64,000 bases of DNA, from positions 1,674,001-1,738,000 of the forward strand of contig NZ_CP059570.1 in NCBI RefSeq assembly GCF_014055005.1, given 5' to 3'. The stretch comes from Neisseria dentiae (lineage in GTDB: Bacteria > Pseudomonadota > Gammaproteobacteria > Burkholderiales > Neisseriaceae). A program made the position numbers and the translations under genes. The notes under the pieces were generated by a model. It made no database searches. It saw only the letters and a program-made list of their open reading frames with translations, and had not been told where the DNA came from. Every line of letters starts with the position of its first letter. The stretch's first letter is position 1. Positions 36,679 to 49,750 of this stretch are shown piece after piece.

Positions 36679-39285
36679 TTATGCCGCATTGCCCTCTAAG
36701 AAGTCTTGCGCAAAGCGTTGCAGCACGCCGCCGGCTTCGTAAATCAGCACTTCTTCGGCAGTATCCAAACGGCAGGTAACGGGCACTTCGACCGTTTCGC
36801 CGTTTTTACGGTGGATAACCAGCGTTAAATCGCAGCGCGGTTCGCGTTTGCCGACCACATCGTAGGTTTCGGTGCCGTCTAGTGCCAGCGTGTGGCGGTT
36901 CACACCTTCTTTGAATTGCAAGGGCAGCACGCCCATGCCGATCAGGTTGGTGCGGTGGATGCGCTCGAAACCTTCGGCCACAATCGCTTCCACGCCTGCG
37001 AGGCGCACGCCTTTGGCGGCCCAGTCGCGGCTCGAACCCTGGCCGTAATCGGCGCCGGCCACGATAATCAGCGGCTGTTTGCGGTTCATATAGGTTTCGA
37101 TGGCTTCCCACATCCGCATCACTTGGCCTTCCGGCTCCACACGCGCCAACGAGCCTTGTTTCACCGTGCCGTCTTCGTTTTTCACCATTTCGTTAAACAG
37201 TTTCGGGTTGGCGAAAGTGGCGCGTTGTGCGGTTAAGTGGTCGCCGCGGTGGGTGGCGTAAGAGTTGAAGTCCTCTTCAGGCAAGCCCATTTTGGCCAGA
37301 TATTCGCCGGCCGCGCTGGTCGGCAAAATGGCATTGGAGGGCGACAAGTGGTCGGTGGTGATGTTGTCGGGCAGAATCGCCAGCGGGCGCATGCCTTTGA
37401 GCGTGCGCTCGCCCGCCAATGCACCTTCCCAGTAAGGTGGGCGGCGGATATAGGTGGACATCGGCCGCCATTCGTATAAGGGCGATGGTGCTCTTTCCGC
37501 CGCGCCGGTGTCGAACATCGGGATATACACATCGCGGAACTGCTGCGGTTTCACATATTCGGCCACGATGGCGTCGATTTCTTCATCGCTCGGCCAAATG
37601 TCTTTCAGGCGGATTTCTTTGCCGTCTGAAATACCGAGTACATCGTTTTCAATATCAAAACGGATTGAACCGGCAATCGCATAGGCCACCACCAACGGTG
37701 GCGACGCCAAGAACGCTTGCTTGGCATAGGGGTGGATGCGGCCGTCGAAGTTGCGGTTGCCCGACAATACGGCAGTGGCGTACAAATCGCGGTCTATGAT
37801 TTCCTGTTGGATTTTCGGATCCAACGCGCCCGACATACCGTTACACGTGGTGCAGGCAAAGGCAACGATGCCGAAGCCGAGTTTTTCCAATTCAGGCAGC
37901 AAACCGGCTTCTTTCAGATAGACTTCCGCCACTTTGGAACCCGGGGCAAACGATGATTTCACCCACGGTTTGCGGGTTAAGCCCAATTCGTTGGCTTTTT
38001 TCGCCAGCAAGGCGGCAGCGACCACGTTGCGCGGGTTGGAAGTGTTGGTGCACGAGGTAATCGCCGCGATAATCACCGCGCCGTCGGGCATTTGGCCGTC
38101 TGAAGGCTCTTCGTAAGGCGCGGCAATGCCTTTGGCAGCCAAGTCGGCAGTGGCGAAACGGGCGTGCGGATTGCTGGGGCCGGCCATATTGCGCACAACG
38201 GTGGATAAATCGAACTTCAACACGCGCGGATAGACGGCGGTTTTCAGTGCATCAGACCACAAACCGGCGGTTTTGGCATAAGTTTCTACCAGTTTCACTT
38301 GCTCGTCGTCGCGGCCGGTGAGTTTCAGATAGTCGATGGTTTGCTGGTCGATGGAGAACATCGCGGCAGTGGCGCCGAATTCGGGCGTCATGTTGGAAAT
38401 GGTGGCGCGGTCGCCGATCGACAAACTGTCGGCACCTTCGCCGAAGAATTCGACAAATGCGCCGACCACACGCTCTTTACGCAAAAATTCGGTCAGCGCG
38501 AGCACGATATCGGTAGCGGTAATGCCGGGCTGGCGTTTGCCCGTCAATTCCACGCCCACAATATCGGGCAGGCGCATCATCGAAGCGCGACCGAGCATCA
38601 CGGTTTCGGCCTCCAAACCGCCCACGCCCACCGAAATCACGCCCAGCGCATCCACATGCGGTGTATGCGAGTCGGTGCCGACGCAGGTATCGGGGAAAGC
38701 GACGCCGTTTTTCACTTGGATAACGGGCGACATTTTTTCCAGATTGATTTGGTGCATGATGCCGTTGCCCGCCGGAATCACATCCACATTTTCAAAGGCG
38801 GTTTTGGTCCAATTGATAAAATGGAAACGGTCTTCGTTACGACGGTCTTCGATTTCGCGGTTTTTGCGGAAGGCATCGGGATCGTAACCGCCGCATTCCA
38901 CCGCCAACGAGTGGTCGACAATCAATTGGGTTTGCACAACAGGATTGACCTTGCTCGGATCGCCGCCTTTTTCGGCAATCGCATCACGCAAACCGGCCAA
39001 ATCCACCAATGCCGTCTGCCCCAGAATATCGTGGCACACCACGCGCGCAGGGAACCACGGAAAATCGATTTCCTGTTTGCGTTCGATTAATTGCGAGAGC
39101 CAGGAATTAAGCGTTTCTAAGTCAACATCACTTGCGCGGTTGACCAAGTTTTCAGCCAAAATGCGCGACGTATAAGGCAGGGTATCGTAAGAACCCGGTT
39201 TGATGGCTTCGCACGCCGCGCGCGCGTCGTAGTATTCCAAATTAGTGCCGGGCAGGGGTTTGCGGTAGATTTGGTTGGTGCTCAT
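36679..39285 (-). CDS. acnD: Fe/S-dependent 2-methylisocitrate dehydratase AcnD
   Basis: The 868-residue aconitase-family enzyme begins MSTNQIYRKPLPGTNLEYYDARAA, the AcnD start, and keeps the cluster motif with cysteines in TSCTNTSNP and ACTTCNGMSG. AcnD, with PrpF, dehydrates 2-methylcitrate in the methylcitrate cycle of propionate use. Length and N-terminus separate it from AcnA, which is longer and different at the start. In Neisseria acnD normally lies with prpB, prpC and prpF; here none of these is adjacent on either side. It could also serve as a general aconitase. Confidence 0.88.
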   Translation of the reverse strand: MSTNQIYRKPLPGTNLEYYDARAACEAIKPGSYDTLPYTSRILAENLVNRASDVDLETLNSWLSQLIERKQEIDFPWFPARVVCHDILGQTALVDLAGLRDAIAEKGGDPSKVNPVVQTQLIVDHSLAVECGGYDPDAFRKNREIEDRRNEDRFHFINWTKTAFENVDVIPAGNGIMHQINLEKMSPVIQVKNGVAFPDTCVGTDSHTPHVDALGVISVGVGGLEAETVMLGRASMMRLPDIVGVELTGKRQPGITATDIVLALTEFLRKERVVGAFVEFFGEGADSLSIGDRATISNMTPEFGATAAMFSIDQQTIDYLKLTGRDDEQVKLVETYAKTAGLWSDALKTAVYPRVLKFDLSTVVRNMAGPSNPHARFATADLAAKGIAAPYEEPSDGQMPDGAVIIAAITSCTNTSNPRNVVAAALLAKKANELGLTRKPWVKSSFAPGSKVAEVYLKEAGLLPELEKLGFGIVAFACTTCNGMSGALDPKIQQEIIDRDLYATAVLSGNRNFDGRIHPYAKQAFLASPPLVVAYAIAGSIRFDIENDVLGISDGKEIRLKDIWPSDEEIDAIVAEYVKPQQFRDVYIPMFDTGAAERAPSPLYEWRPMSTYIRRPPYWEGALAGERTLKGMRPLAILPDNITTDHLSPSNAILPTSAAGEYLAKMGLPEEDFNSYATHRGDHLTAQRATFANPKLFNEMVKNEDGTVKQGSLARVEPEGQVMRMWEAIETYMNRKQPLIIVAGADYGQGSSRDWAAKGVRLAGVEAIVAEGFERIHRTNLIGMGVLPLQFKEGVNRHTLALDGTETYDVVGKREPRCDLTLVIHRKNGETVEVPVTCRLDTAEEVLIYEAGGVLQRFAQDFLEGNAA

Positions 39286-39458
39286 GAGTTTAATCCTTTG
39301 TGAATATTTTTCTTGTTTAAACAGCGTTCAAAGCTAACTGTTATTTTTCAGACGGCCTCAGGCCGTTTGAATGTAGTGTATTGTAATCGCTGATATGCTC
39401 AACCGAAAGGGGTAAATAAATTTTTATTTATAACTTATCATTTCTCCCGAATTCCGCC

Positions 39459-39865
39459 TTAACGCAACTTTTCTAAAAACGGGTTGTAACAGATTTCTCA
39501 TAAAAAGCCGTCCGGATCGACAATATAGCCGCTATAACCACCCCAAAATACCGTTTGCGGCTGCTTCACAACCGTAACGTTTTTCTTAGAAAAAGTGCGA
39601 AACAACTCGTCTACTTCAGCTTCACTGCTAACATTATGCGCCAGCGTGAAACGTGCAAAACCACTACCTTCCGCACTTACCCCCGCATCTTCTGCCAAAG
39701 TATGCTTGCCGAACAACGCAAAAAGCAGCGCACTACCCGTTTGATAAAACGCAATATGCTCATTGCTGCTTTCGTTTGGTTCCCAACCGAAAACATCCCG
39801 ATAAAAACAACGGGAAACATGAATATCGGCCACCCCAACGTGATGAAATTGATGTGCTGATCCAT
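39459..39865 (-). pseudogene. VOC-family (glyoxalase-like) protein, two inactivating lesions
   Basis: The ATG at 39863-39865 with AGGAG before it opens MDQHINFITLG, the family start, but a run of four C on the plus strand (39833-39836) leaves the frame one base short. Adding one base restores VADIHVSRCFYRDVFGWEP. A second lesion is at 39498-39500: the expected TGG (Trp) after DPDGFL is TGA, and the frame then continues EICYNPFLEKLR to a stop at 39459. The two together point to a decayed gene rather than one sequencing error. No phase-variable tract is present; a G/C run of 4 or 5 is too short. Confidence 0.85.
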
Positions 39866-40192
39866 ATCCTCTCCTAATTTCATTGCTTAAAAAATGATAT
39901 CATTGCTGGATAAAAGCAATCACCCTAAAACCGAAAACATAATAGCATCCCAAAGCACGCACGGCCGCCTGCACTTGTAAAACCTTTGCCAAACTCAGAG
40001 CATATCCCTAAAAACTTATTTGCCGTTATTCCCGTATAGACAGGAATAACGGCAGTGAGATATTTTTCAGACGGCCTGAGTGAATTTTACAAAAGTCTCA
40101 TATACAAAATATAACTGCGAAGATGCCGTCCGAAACGATACGTCCGGACGGCCTCAGCATCTGTTACCATACGCAGCCTGCCGGCAGCTTCA
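39866..40192. other. Intergenic region between the pseudogene and comE
   Basis: It contains a dRS3-related remnant (CGTATAGACAGGAATAACGG near 40036), an uptake word (about 40067-40078), and the degenerate-uptake hairpin at 40122-40161. No gene is visible. Confidence 0.6.
40122..40161 (-). terminator. Hairpin with degenerate uptake words after comE
   Basis: GATGCCGTCCG pairs with CGGACGGC and, past a small bulge, GCATC. Both arms resemble the uptake word with T changed to C (GTCCG). It lies 32 bases beyond the comE stop. Confidence 0.65.
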
Positions 40193-40498
40193 CTACTTAC
40201 CGGCCGGTTTTTTCACCGCGGGCTGCGCCTTCTTCGCCGCCCCGGCCCCCACCGTCGCCTCCTCACGCAGCTTCGCCAGTATCCCCGCGCCTATCCCCTT
40301 CACGTTCTGCAAATCGTCCACGCTCTTGAACGGCCCGTTCTGCTCACGGTACGCCACGATCGCCGCCGCCTTCGACGGCCCTATCCCCGGCAGCGCCTTC
40401 AGCTCCTCCGCCGTCGCGGTGTTGATGTTCACCGCCGCCAGCAGCAGCGGTGCCGCCAGTGCCGCCAGGGCACCGAAGAGATAATGTTTCAGTTTCAT
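40193..40498 (-). CDS. comE: Competence protein ComE (ComEA-like helix-hairpin-helix DNA-binding protein)
   Basis: The 101-residue protein has a signal peptide (MKLKHYLFGALAALAAPLLLA), then the helix-hairpin-helix motif VNINTATAEELKALPGIGPSKAAAIVAYRE and a basic tail (VGAGAAKKAQPAVKKPAGK). It binds incoming DNA in the periplasm during natural transformation. In pathogenic Neisseria comE occurs in several copies, each downstream of an rRNA operon. Here it lies on the same strand, after 5S, which fits that arrangement. Confidence 0.93.
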   Translation of the reverse strand: MKLKHYLFGALAALAAPLLLAAVNINTATAEELKALPGIGPSKAAAIVAYREQNGPFKSVDDLQNVKGIGAGILAKLREEATVGAGAAKKAQPAVKKPAGK

Positions 40499-40528
40499 GC
40501 TTTTCCTCCGTAATGAATGTCTCTAAAC

Positions 40529-40550
40529 CGTGCCGGTCTTTTCCGGCACG
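40529..40550 (-). terminator. Short GC hairpin between 5S and comE
   Basis: CGTGCCGG and CCGGCACG enclose TCTTTT. It is upstream of comE in the minus direction and may end the rRNA transcript or act in the comE leader. Confidence 0.55.
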
Positions 40551-40652
40551 CCGTCTATCATAAGCGATGACTGCCGCTTTTCAAACACTTCCACCCCCTC
40601 AATTAATAACTATGGTAACCGTTGTCGCCGCCCGGCAACACTTCCCATGGAA

Positions 40653-40683
40653 CAAGCCCCCGATACTTCCGTACCGGGGGCTC
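40653..40683 (-). terminator. rRNA operon terminator hairpin
   Basis: GCCCCCGGTAC and GTATCGGGGGC form a GC-rich stem just after 5S in the minus direction, followed by TTGTT. It is the best terminator candidate of the operon. Confidence 0.7.
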
Positions 40684-40691
40684 TGAATGGG

Positions 40692-40805
40692 TGTCTGGCA
40701 GTGACCTACTTTCACATGGGTATCCACACTATCATCGGCGCTGGGTCGTTTCACGGTCCTGTTCGGGATGGGAAGGCGTGGGACCAACCCGCTATGGCCG
40801 CCAGA
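40692..40805 (-). rRNA. rrf: 5S ribosomal RNA
   Basis: Read on the minus strand it begins CTGGCGGCCATAGCGGGTTG and ends near GTAGGTCACTGCCAGAC, with complementary ends CTGGC/GCCAG. About 114 bases. Ends are approximate. Confidence 0.93.
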
Positions 40806-40954
40806 CTTAAACTGTACAAATCGGTAAGCCGTTACGGAGCTTTTGCTCCGCTTATTTATTCTTTAATCAACTTTTCGGTGACGAAGTATCTTCATCAGTA
40901 AGCTTTCTCTTTGATGCTTTGTTTACGTTTCCGTCCAAAGTCCTTCAAATGATA

Positions 40955-43837
<2,883 letters not shown>

Positions 43838-44190
43838 CTATCATTTGAAGAACCTTCTGACTTCGCTAACCCAACCGTTGACTAGCCGGCTAGCTTAGAT
43901 TCCCTAATCTGATAAAGCTTACTGCTTTGTTGTGTACCGTATCCCGCCTTTTGTCTTTCAGGATACGGTCGATACAATCATCACCCAAATACTGTGGCCG
44001 GATTCTTTTCAGACGGCTTCAACCGCCTGCGGGCCGCGCTTTGACGCTTCCCAATCCGACCAACATTGTCTTTGTTTGTTGATTTCGGCTTTCCAATTTG
44101 TTAAAGATCGATGCGTTATTCGGAATGCTTTATTCCTAACGGCGCAAATCAAAGCAAACTCTTCAATTCGCTTTCATTTGCAGCGTTTTT
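43838..44190 (-). other. 23S-side internal transcribed spacer
   Basis: The 353-base spacer contains half of the 23S processing stem, a hairpin TAGCCGGCTA, an uptake word (about 44008-44019) and a boxA-like TCTTTAACA (44099-44107 on the minus strand). No gene is present. Confidence 0.7.
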
Positions 44191-44266
44191 TGGTGGAGGC
44201 AAACGGGATCGAACCGATGACCCCCTGCTTGCAAAGCAGGTGCTCTACCAACTGAGCTATGCCCCC
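44191..44266 (-). tRNA. tRNA-Ala (anticodon TGC)
   Basis: 76 bases with encoded CCA. Acceptor GGGGGCA pairs with TGCCTCC, the D-arm is AGCTCAGTTGGTAGAGC, the anticodon loop is CTTTGCAAG and the T-arm has GTTCGATC. It is the usual spacer tRNA. Confidence 0.97.
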
Positions 44267-44271
44267 AATCT

Positions 44272-44348
<77 letters not shown>

Positions 44349-44460
44349 AGGTCGTGCCTCGAACAACAAATGTCTCCATCCGCCATCCGAAACCCTTGCC
44401 CGCATCTTCGTCTCACAGTTTACCGATAAGTGTGAATGCCCAAGCACCCCTTCTTTTCTC

Positions 44461-46005
<1,545 letters not shown>

Positions 46006-46130
46006 ATCTCTAACTTTTAACTTCTGGTCTGCTTCAAAGAAACCGACAAAGAATAGATATATCTACATCTTGTCTGTTTTTTGTCGCAGTGTGAGGCACT
46101 AAGGCACTCACACTTATCGGTAATCTGTGT

Positions 46131-46142
46131 TGTTAAAGAACA
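46131..46142 (-). promoter_or_regulatory. boxA antitermination site of the rRNA leader
   Basis: The minus strand reads TGTTCTTTAACA, the boxA consensus for Nus-factor antitermination, about 126 bases before 16S. Confidence 0.8.
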
Positions 46143-46167
46143 GCCGCAAAAGCAGCGAAGAACGCGA

Positions 46168-46197
46168 ACTATACACAACCTCCAACAAAACAGTCAA
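46168..46197 (-). promoter_or_regulatory. rRNA operon promoter
   Basis: On the minus strand -35 TTGACT (46192-46197) and -10 TATAGT (46168-46173) are 18 bases apart. An A-rich stretch upstream could serve as an UP element. Transcription should start near 46160. Confidence 0.8.
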
Positions 46198-46296
46198 CAC
46201 AAAAACCGAAAAATCCCACAACAAAAACAACAACCGGCTGTTTCACAACAATATTTAATTAATATTTAATTCGACACAACCCCGCCGAAAACAATA

Positions 46297-46325
46297 AGCC
46301 GCCTGAAAATGGTTTCAGACGGCCT
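46297..46325 (+). repeat. Imperfect uptake-sequence hairpin upstream of hemB
   Basis: AAGCCGCCTGAAA faces TTTCAGACGGCCT; one arm has T changed to C, as in the degenerate pair near comE. Confidence 0.55.
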
Positions 46326-46335
46326 ACCAGCCCCC

Positions 46336-46377
46336 TCTCTTCAGAGGCATCTCTTCAGAGGCAAAAGAACGTATAAT
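46336..46377 (+). promoter_or_regulatory. hemB promoter with a 14-base tandem repeat
   Basis: TCTCTTCAGAGGCA occurs twice in succession (46336-46349, 46350-46363), each containing the palindrome CTCTTCAGAG. TATAAT follows at 46372-46377, 31 bases before the start codon. The repeats cover the -35 position and could bind a regulator. Confidence 0.5.
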
Positions 46378-46408
46378 CTGCCTGTTCGACAATTTTAAGG
46401 CATTCATT

Positions 46409-47416
46409 ATGAATTTTCCCCACCGTTTTGTTCCCTCTTCCCGTTTGCGCCGTATGCGTAAAGATGATTTTTCCCGCCGCCTGATGCGCGAGCACTCGCT
46501 CACTGCCGATGATTTGATTTATCCGGTTTTTGTATTGGAGGGCTGCAACCAAGAAGAACCGGTTGCTTCTATGCCGGGCGTGAAACGCCAGAGTTTGGAC
46601 AAACTACTATATACGGCAGAAGAGGCCGTTAAACTCGGTATTCCCATGCTGGCCTTGTTTCCTGTTGTAACTCAGAATAAAACCGAAACGGCGGAAGAGG
46701 CTTACAACCCCGACGGATTGGTGCCGACGGTGGTCCGCAAGCTGCGTGAAAGCTTCCCCGAATTAGGCATCATGACTGATGTGGCGCTCGACCCCTACAC
46801 CGTTCACGGGCAAGACGGCCTAACCGATGAAACAGGTTATGTGCTGAACGACGAAACCATTGACGTGCTGATCAAGCAGGCGCTTTGCCATGCCGAAGCC
46901 GGCGCACAGGTGGTGGCGCCTTCCGATATGATGGACGGCCGCATCGGTGCCATCCGCGAAGCACTGGAAGAGCACGGCCATATCCACACCCGCATCATGG
47001 CTTATTCGGCCAAGTATGCTTCGGCGTTTTACGGGCCGTTCCGCGATGCGGTGGGCAGTTCGGCCAATTTGGGCAAGGCCGACAAATATACTTACCAGAT
47101 GGACCCCGCCAATGCCAACGAAGCTTTGCAGGAAGTGGCGCTGGATATCCAGGAAGGCGCGGACATGGTGATGGTAAAGCCCGGCCTACCCTATTTGGAC
47201 ATTATCCGCCGCGTAAAAGACGAATTCGGCGTACCGACCTACGCTTATCAGGTGTCGGGCGAATATGCCATGTTACAGGCCGCCATCCAAAATGGCTGGC
47301 TTGACGGCAGCAAGGTGATTTTGGAAAGCCTGCTGGCATTCAAACGCGCAGGCGCCGACGGCATTCTGACTTATTACGCTTTAGAAGCCGCTAAACAACT
47401 TCAAGCCAAACATTGA
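46409..47416 (+). CDS. hemB: Delta-aminolevulinic acid dehydratase (porphobilinogen synthase)
   Basis: The 335-residue enzyme condenses two aminolevulinates in heme synthesis. The active-site lysine segments are MAYSAKYASAFYGPFRDA and MVMVKPGLPYLDIIRRV. Instead of the cysteine-rich zinc loop it has DVALDPYTVHGQDG, so it is of the magnesium-dependent type. The N-terminal arm RRMRKDDFSRRLMREHSL is normal. It is transcribed alone from a promoter with a tandem repeat and ends with an intrinsic terminator. Confidence 0.97.
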   Translation: MNFPHRFVPSSRLRRMRKDDFSRRLMREHSLTADDLIYPVFVLEGCNQEEPVASMPGVKRQSLDKLLYTAEEAVKLGIPMLALFPVVTQNKTETAEEAYNPDGLVPTVVRKLRESFPELGIMTDVALDPYTVHGQDGLTDETGYVLNDETIDVLIKQALCHAEAGAQVVAPSDMMDGRIGAIREALEEHGHIHTRIMAYSAKYASAFYGPFRDAVGSSANLGKADKYTYQMDPANANEALQEVALDIQEGADMVMVKPGLPYLDIIRRVKDEFGVPTYAYQVSGEYAMLQAAIQNGWLDGSKVILESLLAFKRAGADGILTYYALEAAKQLQAKH

Positions 47417-47428
47417 ATATTTGTCAGC

Positions 47429-47456
47429 AAAAAGCGGGGGCTGTGCCTCGCTTTTT
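47429..47456 (+). terminator. Intrinsic terminator of hemB
   Basis: AAAAAGCG..GGC and GCC..CGCTTTTT form a stem with a T-run, 13 bases after the stop codon. Confidence 0.85.
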
Positions 47457-47625
47457 ACAATTTCTTTCGAGCAGCCAGGCCATCTGAAATTTTCAAACGA
47501 CCCGGGGCTTTTGCAGAACTCAAAAAATAGCACAAGAAGTTTATTTACCGTCGCTCTCAACTTACCCCAAACATGACAAAAGAGTTTTAAACCAATAGTG
47601 GTGTTGCAAAGACTCCATCCTGCTT

Positions 47626-48882
47626 TTATTTTTCGTACCGGGCCAGCCCCAAATCATCGCTGCGGATTTCCGTTTCCCTGCCGCACACCAAATCGGCGGT
47701 AAGTTTGGCCGAACCCAGCGACATCGTCCAACCCAGCGTACCGTGGCCGGTGTTGATAAACAGGTTGTCAAAACGGGTGGCGCCGATGATGGGCGTGCTG
47801 TCGGGCGTCATCGGGCGCAGGCCGCTCCAGAAAACGGCGCGCCGCAAATCGCCGCTGCCGGGGAAGAGGTCGTTCACCACCAGCTCCAGCGTTTCGCGGC
47901 GCTCGGGGGCAAGTTGCAGCTTGTAGCCGGAAAGCTCGGCCATACCGCCGATGCGAATGCGTTCGTTAAAACGGGTAATGGCCACTTTATAGGTTTCGTC
48001 GATTATGGTGGAAACGGGTGCGGCGCTGCCGTCGGTAACCGGCACGGTGAGCGAATAGCCTTTAACGGGATAAACGGGCAGATCCAACCCCAGCCCGGCC
48101 AGCACGGGGCGGCTGAAGCTGCCGAGCGCGCACACGAAGCGGTCGGCCTCGAAACGCCCGCCGCCCGCATGCACGGCTTTAATCAGGCCGTCTGAATGCT
48201 CGATGCGGCTGATTTCGCAGTTGAATTTAAAATCCGCACCTTTTTCCGTGCACATTTGCGCGAGTTTGCGGGCAAACAGGTGGCAGTCACCGGTGGCATC
48301 GTTGGGCAGGTGGAGCGCGCCGGCGATTTTGTGCAGCGCGTTTTTCAGCGCGGGTTCGTATTGCAGGCACGCTTCGGGCTGCAATCTTTGATACGGCACG
48401 CCGTAGGCTTGCAGCACTTCGATGTCGCCCTCTGCCGCGCTCACTTCTTTTTCGGTGCGGAAAATCTGCAACGTGCCTTTGTTGCGCCCTTCAAAATCCA
48501 AAACGTGCTCCGCCTGAAAGTGGCGGAACATTTCGCGGCTGTATTCCGACACCCGCACCATGCGCTCTTTATTTTGGTGGTAACGCCCGCTATTGCAGTT
48601 GCCCAGCATCTGCCACAGCCATTGCAGTTGGAAAAGGCTGCCGTCGGGTCTGAAAATCAGCGGCGAATGCTGCCGCAGCAGCCATTTTGCGGCTTTTTTC
48701 GGAATACCCGGCGCGGCCCACGGCGTGGTGTAGCCGTAGGAAAGCTGGCCGGCGTTGGCAAAACTGGTTTCCATCGCCGCCGCATCGGCGCGGTCGATAA
48801 CGGTAACATCGTGCCCTGCTTCCAAAAGATACCAGGCCGTGCATACGCCCGCGATGCCCGCGCCCAACACGATCACTTTCAT
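47626..48882 (-). CDS. dadA: D-amino acid dehydrogenase, small subunit
   Basis: The 418-residue flavoprotein opens with a dinucleotide-binding motif, MKVIVLGAGIAGVCTAWYLLEAGHDVTV, and ends with GTLGWTMSLGSAKLTADLVCG typical of DadA. It oxidises D-amino acids, mainly D-alanine, to oxo acids at the inner membrane. The open frame extends 43 codons upstream, but the ATG at 48880-48882 gives the FAD motif at the correct distance. It diverges from an Lrp-type regulator, 131 bases apart, a common arrangement. Confidence 0.92.
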   Translation of the reverse strand: MKVIVLGAGIAGVCTAWYLLEAGHDVTVIDRADAAAMETSFANAGQLSYGYTTPWAAPGIPKKAAKWLLRQHSPLIFRPDGSLFQLQWLWQMLGNCNSGRYHQNKERMVRVSEYSREMFRHFQAEHVLDFEGRNKGTLQIFRTEKEVSAAEGDIEVLQAYGVPYQRLQPEACLQYEPALKNALHKIAGALHLPNDATGDCHLFARKLAQMCTEKGADFKFNCEISRIEHSDGLIKAVHAGGGRFEADRFVCALGSFSRPVLAGLGLDLPVYPVKGYSLTVPVTDGSAAPVSTIIDETYKVAITRFNERIRIGGMAELSGYKLQLAPERRETLELVVNDLFPGSGDLRRAVFWSGLRPMTPDSTPIIGATRFDNLFINTGHGTLGWTMSLGSAKLTADLVCGRETEIRSDDLGLARYEK

Positions 48883-49013
48883 TTCCGCCCTCTTTTTTAT
48901 GTGTAGTGAGATTGTAAAGCCTAACCCATTTAAAATAGCATTTTTCACTTTATTTATATATTTAAAAAGATTAATATCCTTAAAATAATCCATAGAAAAG
49001 TGAAAAATCAAAC

Positions 49014-49478
49014 ATGAAAGATTTGGATAAAACCGATTTCAAGATTTTGAAGCTGTTGCAGCAAAACGCCCGCATTCCGATGACCGAGCTGGCCGAAAAA
49101 GTGGGCCTATCCACCACGCCCGTAACCGAGCGCGTGCGCCGCCTCGAACGCGAAAACATCATCAGCGGCTACCACGCACGCCTCAACCCGCACGCGTTGG
49201 GGCAAAGCCTGCTGATATTCGTGGAAATCAAACTGCGCTCCAAATCGGGCAATATTTTTGAAGACTTCCGCCGCGAAGTGTCGAAAATCCCGCAGATTCT
49301 CGAATGCCATTTGGTTTCGGGCGAATACGACTATCTAATCAAACTGCGCCTGCCCGATATGTCGGCCTACCGCGATATGCTCGGCAATATCCTGCTGCAA
49401 CTGCCCGCAGCGGCAGAAAGCCGCAGTTATGTGGTGATGGAAGAAGTGAAAGAAGAAATGCTGCTGGATTTGGGTTAA
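49014..49478 (+). CDS. lrp: Lrp/AsnC-family transcriptional regulator
   Basis: The 154-residue protein has an N-terminal winged helix (ARIPMTELAEKVGLSTTPVTERVRRLE) and a C-terminal ligand-binding ACT-like domain with the LVSGEYDYLIKLRLPDM segment. Such regulators respond to leucine or other amino acids. Its divergence from dadA suggests that it controls dadA, as alanine-responsive Lrp homologues do in other bacteria. In Neisseria an Lrp-like protein also acts as a global nutrient regulator, which is the alternative. Confidence 0.9.
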   Translation: MKDLDKTDFKILKLLQQNARIPMTELAEKVGLSTTPVTERVRRLERENIISGYHARLNPHALGQSLLIFVEIKLRSKSGNIFEDFRREVSKIPQILECHLVSGEYDYLIKLRLPDMSAYRDMLGNILLQLPAAAESRSYVVMEEVKEEMLLDLG

Positions 49479-49750
49479 ACGCAAACCGTTTGCCCGTCAT
49501 ATTTTTCATGAAACGAATAATCTGCTTTGAGGCTGAAGCCTTTGCCCCCAGATGCGGATACAGTTCAAGACGCAGCAGCGCAGCGGGCGCAGACATAACA
49601 TGGAGTTAGGCAAGCAGGCGGGCAGCACCCTAAAAGGGCATAAACACACAACGCAGAAATGCGCCGCAGATGGGGGGTTTACAAAGGCAGCAGGCCGTCT
49701 GAAAAGTTTTCAGACGGCCTGCAAACCTAACGGCAACATTCAAACAAAAT
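49479..49750. other. Intergenic region between lrp and rsmE
   Basis: It contains one uptake-sequence hairpin (49692-49720) near the rsmE stop. The rest has no gene or clear structure. Confidence 0.6.
49692..49720. terminator. Uptake-sequence hairpin between lrp and rsmE
   Basis: AGGCCGTCTGAAAA and TTTTCAGACGGCCT form a 14-base stem, 31 bases beyond the rsmE stop. It may serve both convergent genes. Confidence 0.8.

Larger units (their letters stand above)
46006..46408. other. Divergent control region of the rRNA operon and hemB
   Basis: On the minus strand it contains boxA (46131-46142), the rRNA promoter (46168-46197) and AC/AA-rich upstream DNA. On the plus side it contains a decayed uptake hairpin (46297-46325), a 14-base tandem repeat (46336-46363) and the hemB -10 TATAAT (46372-46377). 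Confidence 0.75.

Noticed and set aside
39833..39836. C/G run as a phase-variation tract
   Set aside because: Only four bases, and a second nonsense change elsewhere in the gene would still inactivate it.
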